A DNA stretch of 64,000 nt from Alphaproteobacteria bacterium. GTDB lineage: Bacteria > Pseudomonadota > Alphaproteobacteria > Rhizobiales > JAJFHC01. Position numbers and translations under genes: made by a program. This document shows positions 61,165-64,000 of the stretch, one piece after another. Each line of letters starts with the position of its first letter. Positions within the stretch are counted from its first letter, which is position 1. The stretch covers positions 1 through 64,000 of the forward strand of contig JAJFHD010000099.1 in assembly GCA_021775805.1 (NCBI GenBank), read 5' to 3'. The notes under the pieces were generated by a model that was given only the letters and a program-made list of their open reading frames with translations, did not search any database and had not been told where the DNA came from.

Positions 61165-61965
61165 ATGGCACACGTCGAGGTTACGCGCTCAGGCGCGGTG
61201 CTTGAAGTCAGGCTCAACAAGCCCAAGGTCAATGCCATCGACATGGAGATGAGCCGGGCTCTCGGCACGGCATTCGCCGAATTGCGGGAGGATCCCGACC
61301 TGCGGGTGGCGATCCTGACGGGTGAGGGCGATCGGATCTTCTCGGCCGGATGGGACCTGAAAGCTCTCGACCGCGGCGATGTTCACCTCGACGAATGGTG
61401 GACCGAGGGCGACTATGGCGACGGTGGTTTTGCCGGGCTGACGGAAAACTGGTCGCTCAACAAGCCGGTGATCGTCGCGCTTAACGGGCTAACGGTGGGC
61501 GGTGGGTTCGAACTTGCCATGGCAGGTGACCTGATCATTGCCGCGGATCACGTGGAATTCGCGTTGCCGGAACTGCCGCTTGGGATGGTGCCCGATGCCG
61601 GTGCCCTGCAACGCTTGCCGCGACGTCTGCCTTACAACATTGCCATGGAAATGTTTCTGCTTGGCCGGCGCATGACGGCGCAGGAAGCCGCGGGATTTGG
61701 ACTGGTCAACAAGGTGGTGCCGTACGACGGTCTTATGGATGCCGCGCGCGAATGGGCGGCAAAGCTTGCCGAGGCCGCACCCTTGGCGTTGCAGACAGTA
61801 AAAGAGGTTCTGCGGTCGATTGAAAACGTGCCGCTTGAACAGGCTTTCCACAAGATGCGAACCGAAGATTTGCCGACATATCGCAAAATGCTCAAGTCCG
61901 AAGATGCCGAAGAAGGTGTCCGCGCGTTTGTCGAAAAGAGAAACCCGGTGTTCAAAGGACGATAG
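61165..61965 (+). CDS. enoyl-CoA hydratase/isomerase-family protein, CaiD-like
   Basis: ATG 61165 with AAGGA 7 bases upstream gives 266 residues; ATG 61147 lies upstream. The crotonase motifs are ILTGEGDRIFSAGWDLKAL and ALNGLTVGGGFELAMAGD (oxyanion hole), with Glu116 and Glu136 (ALPELPLGMVPDAG) in the positions of both catalytic residues. Segments GGFAGLTE, LVNKVV and AFVEKRNPVFKGR match carnitinyl-CoA dehydratase CaiD. The natural substrate should be a CoA thioester. No CaiB or CaiC is present. It is followed 8 bases later by a carnitine-3-dehydrogenase-like gene. Confidence 0.85.
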   Translation: MAHVEVTRSGAVLEVRLNKPKVNAIDMEMSRALGTAFAELREDPDLRVAILTGEGDRIFSAGWDLKALDRGDVHLDEWWTEGDYGDGGFAGLTENWSLNKPVIVALNGLTVGGGFELAMAGDLIIAADHVEFALPELPLGMVPDAGALQRLPRRLPYNIAMEMFLLGRRMTAQEAAGFGLVNKVVPYDGLMDAAREWAAKLAEAAPLALQTVKEVLRSIENVPLEQAFHKMRTEDLPTYRKMLKSEDAEEGVRAFVEKRNPVFKGR

Positions 61966-61973
61966 GAATAACA

Positions 61974-62918
61974 ATGGCCCGAATTGACCCAAAAGACGTG
62001 CGGCACGTCGCCAGCCTCGGCGGCGGACCTATCGGAGGCGGCTGGACGGCGCATTTTCTGGCACGCGGTTATGACGTGACGAGCTATCTTCACGATCCTG
62101 CCGAAGAGCCTGTGTTTCGCGACATTGTCGACACGGCATGGACCAGCCTGGTCGCCCTGGGCCTGAGCGACGGCGCATCCCTCGATCGTCTGACCATCAC
62201 CAACAGTCTCGAAGAAGCGGTGTCGGGCGCACAGTTCGTACAGGAAAGCGCTCCGGAAATTCTCGGAGTAAAGCAGGCCCTGTACCGCATGCTAGGAGAA
62301 ATCCTTCCCGACGACGTCGTGATCGCCTCGAGCACATCCGGGCTGACCATGACCGAGATCCAGCGCGATTGCCCGACGCCTGAGCGCACGGTTGTCGGCC
62401 ATCCGTTCAACCCGCCCTATCTCCTGCCTCTGGTGGAGATCACCAGCGGCGATAGGACCGCTGTAGATGCGGTCGATTGGGCGGAGGCGTTCTACCGGAT
62501 TGCGGGAAAAGCACCGCTGGTACTCAACCGGGAAATTCCGGGCTTCATTGCCACACGGTTGCAGGAAGCGTTGTGGCGCGAAGCCCTGCACATGGTGGCA
62601 AACGGCGAGGCGACGCCAGAACAGATCGACCTGGCGCTGATCAACGGGCCCGGCCCGCGAATGGCACTGATGGGTCAATGCATGGCGTTTCACGTGGCCT
62701 GCGGCGAGGGGGGCATGGCGACCAATCTCGACCAGTTCGGGCCGGCCCTCAAGCTGCCCTGGACGAGGCTCGAAGCGCCGGAACTGACGAAGGAGCTGCG
62801 CGACCGGATGGTCGATGGCTGCAATGACATCGCGGCGGGCCGTCACTTCAAGGACATGGCGGCGGAACGTGACCGGGGTCTGGTGGCTATTTTGAAGGCA
62901 ATTGCCGAGGCAAAATAA
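61974..62918 (+). CDS. 3-hydroxyacyl-CoA dehydrogenase-family protein, carnitine 3-dehydrogenase-like
   Basis: This is a 314-residue protein. The NAD motif is LGGGPIGGGWTAHFLARG; the HAD active-site motif is GHPFNPPYLLPLVE and the C-terminal substrate domain has RLQEALWREALHMVANGEA, the pattern of carnitine 3-dehydrogenase (LcdH). LcdH oxidises free L-carnitine to dehydrocarnitine with NAD. The length fits LcdH and not the longer fatty-acid enzymes. It ends the plus-strand operon, which is followed by a GlxA-type regulator like CdhR of carnitine operons. Confidence 0.85.
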   Translation: MARIDPKDVRHVASLGGGPIGGGWTAHFLARGYDVTSYLHDPAEEPVFRDIVDTAWTSLVALGLSDGASLDRLTITNSLEEAVSGAQFVQESAPEILGVKQALYRMLGEILPDDVVIASSTSGLTMTEIQRDCPTPERTVVGHPFNPPYLLPLVEITSGDRTAVDAVDWAEAFYRIAGKAPLVLNREIPGFIATRLQEALWREALHMVANGEATPEQIDLALINGPGPRMALMGQCMAFHVACGEGGMATNLDQFGPALKLPWTRLEAPELTKELRDRMVDGCNDIAAGRHFKDMAAERDRGLVAILKAIAEAK

Positions 62919-62932
62919 TTGAGGCGAGTGGA

Positions 62933-62960
62933 TCCCGGATCGCGCTTTGCTTGTCCGGGA
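62933..62960. repeat. palindromic intergenic element, TCCCGGA/TCCGGGA arms (REP-like)
   Basis: Perfect 7-base arms enclose a 14-base loop (TCGCGCTTTGCTTG). The flanks GTGGATCCCGGATC and TGTCCGGGAAACG resemble abundant short palindromic repeats of alphaproteobacterial intergenic regions. It lies 14 bases after the last gene of the operon and could also terminate it, though no T-run follows. Confidence 0.45.
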
Positions 62961-63106
62961 AACGACTTACATTAATCAGCAAACCTACTGATCCGTTCGC
63001 CGGGCCTGAACCGGCGCCTACTCGCTGCTGTTACGAGTAAAGGCATATATCGCGTTAACCGGGCCCCGCAACAGCCGACTCCAACCCATTGGTTCTGGAT
63101 TCTTTT

Positions 63107-64000
63107 TCACATTTCTTCATGTGGTTTCGCAGCTGCGATCGTGCGGGTCTTCTCCATGAACGAATAGATGGTACCTGGCCATGATGGCCCCGGTTCCTGC
63201 TCGGGCCAGGCTTGCCGGTATTCGCTTGGTTTCCTGGCAAAACATTTCACGAAGGCTTGCGAAAAATAAGACAGGCTGTTGAACCCGCAGGCGGCCGATA
63301 CTTCCCGGATCGACATCTGCGTGCTGGTCAACAGAACACGGGCATGCTGCAGCCGCAGGAGTTGGCTGAACTGAACCACCGAACATCCCATGTCATGGCG
63401 GAAGAGGCGCTCGAGCTGGCGTTGGGATACGCCCAGCCGTGAGGCGATCTCGGGCACGCGGACCGGTTCTTCGATGTTTGTTTCTATCAATTGAATGGCT
63501 TTTCGGACGATGCGATTTGGTTCAGCGCTCTTGGCGCCGTGGGCATGGCGTTGTGGGGTGGTGGCAGGCCTTATCGGATGATGCAGGAACTGATCGGCTA
63601 TTTCCGACGCCAGGTGTTCGCCGTGGTCGCGGGCGATCATGTGAAGCACCAGATCGATGCCGGCGGTGCCGCCTGCCGTGGTCATGATTCGACCATCATG
63701 GGTGAACAACTGCTCTGAGATCCGAACATCGGGAAACTGTTCCGAGAATCCTGCCAGGCAGGACCAGTGCAGCGTCGCATGGCGGCCGGATAGCAGACCG
63801 GCCCGCGCCAGAAGGTAGGCGCCGGTATCCATTGATACAAGCGTCTTGCCGTCGCGTTCATGTTTGCGCAACCAGCCAAACAGCTTGTCGTGGCGATATT
63901 GCTCGCAACTCCAGCTCGAACAGACGAAGATCACATCGACTGTCGAGACCAGGTCTTCCATTGCCAGTGTGTCGAGAGACATGCCGTTGCTGGCAATCCT
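63107..64000 (-). CDS. GlxA-type AraC transcriptional regulator (partial, N-terminus outside window)
   Basis: The frame is open to the right edge. The residues before the internal Met at 63982 read RIASNG, typical of the SADG...ASNGM region of GlxA/GbdR/CdhR proteins, so the true start is outside the window. The visible 298 residues have a DJ-1/PfpI-like domain (TLVSMDTGAYLLARAGLL) and two C-terminal helix-turn-helix motifs (VPEIASRLGVSQRQLERLF and IREVSAACGFNSLSYFSQAF). Members activate operons for carnitine or glycine betaine use, matching the carnitine-dehydrogenase-like gene next to it. Confidence 0.85.
   Translation of the reverse strand, partial: RIASNGMSLDTLAMEDLVSTVDVIFVCSSWSCEQYRHDKLFGWLRKHERDGKTLVSMDTGAYLLARAGLLSGRHATLHWSCLAGFSEQFPDVRISEQLFTHDGRIMTTAGGTAGIDLVLHMIARDHGEHLASEIADQFLHHPIRPATTPQRHAHGAKSAEPNRIVRKAIQLIETNIEEPVRVPEIASRLGVSQRQLERLFRHDMGCSVVQFSQLLRLQHARVLLTSTQMSIREVSAACGFNSLSYFSQAFVKCFARKPSEYRQAWPEQEPGPSWPGTIYSFMEKTRTIAAAKPHEEM

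Noticed and set aside
60883-61173. 96-codon minus-strand frame in the gap before the CaiD-like gene
   Set aside because: No ribosome-binding site or recognisable motif is seen and it overlaps the CaiD start; it is probably non-coding.
1-64000. tRNA, rRNA, CRISPR arrays, insertion sequences or prophage genes
   Set aside because: I looked for cloverleaf-like, repeat-spacer, transposase and integrase signals and saw none; a dedicated scan could still reveal a small RNA gene.

Overview
The window looks like an alphaproteobacterial chromosome segment with high G+C and dense coding. The evidence is an IalB-family protein, GlxA-type AraC regulators, a YcbB-type L,D-transpeptidase and many compatible-solute catabolic genes in the style of marine Rhizobiales or Rhodobacterales. 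The order cannot be fixed from the sequence alone. I see no rRNA, tRNA, CRISPR array, insertion sequence, integrase or phage gene. Nearly everything belongs to uptake and breakdown of small N-containing compounds: betaines, N-methylated or cyclic amino acids, amides and short peptides.

Layout. (A) 1-5055, minus strand: a glycine betaine-type ABC transporter (substrate-binding protein, ATPase, double-length permease) followed by a choline/ethanolamine-kinase-like phosphotransferase cut by the left edge. A divergent DeoR regulator (5257-6039) and an L,D-transpeptidase (6066-8045) follow. (B) 8390-17040, plus strand: Rieske oxygenase, GMC oxidoreductase, EutA/maleate-isomerase-like enzyme, a regulator, an ArgE-like M20 hydrolase and two creatinase-like M24 proteins, the second resembling ectoine hydrolase. 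(C) 17072-25786: IalB, a FAD amine-oxidase-like protein, a CueR-like regulator, an N-carbamoyl amino acid amidohydrolase-like M20 enzyme, an orphan Tat-exported solute-binding protein, a GlxA-type regulator and a metal-type M24 peptidase. (D) 25788-31894, minus strand: CocE/NonD hydrolase, a second orphan solute-binding protein paralogous to the first, a glutamine-synthetase-like ligase and an RpiR regulator. (E) 32079-38209, plus strand: a Liv-type ABC transporter with fused permease-ATPase, then N-formylglutamate amidohydrolase-like and cysteine-hydrolase genes. (F) 38534-44408, plus strand: GntR/FCD regulator, E1 alpha and beta of a thiamine-dependent 2-oxoacid dehydrogenase, ProC, SDR, a DUF3830-like protein and a Rid-family protein. 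(G) 44418-48823: an unknown protein with a duplicated WHxH...PDC motif, a second FAD oxidoreductase, a caspase-like/Sel1 protein and two small exported or membrane proteins. (H) 49072-64000: proline-racemase-like enzyme, two enolase-superfamily enzymes, EamA transporter, M20 hydrolase, then a divergent pair of operons. One is cupin regulator, FAD-GcvT demethylase and a hydroxyproline-type enolase-superfamily enzyme. The other is a second Rieske oxygenase, M24 peptidase, CaiD-like and carnitine-3-dehydrogenase-like genes. A partial GlxA regulator is cut by the right edge.

The genes appear to work as a set of scavenging modules that share a theme: import a zwitterionic or N-blocked solute, remove N-methyl groups (Rieske oxygenases, FAD-GcvT enzyme), hydrolyse amide, ureido or imide bonds (M20, M24, cysteine hydrolase, formylglutamate hydrolase), epimerise or dehydrate (proline racemase and enolase families) and feed central metabolism. 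The strongest hypothesis is a (hydroxy)proline-betaine catabolic cluster at about 49-60 kb. No Rieske reductase, no E2/E3 of the 2-oxoacid dehydrogenase and no permeases for the two orphan binding proteins are present. Several strong inverted repeats next to regulator genes are proposed as operators.
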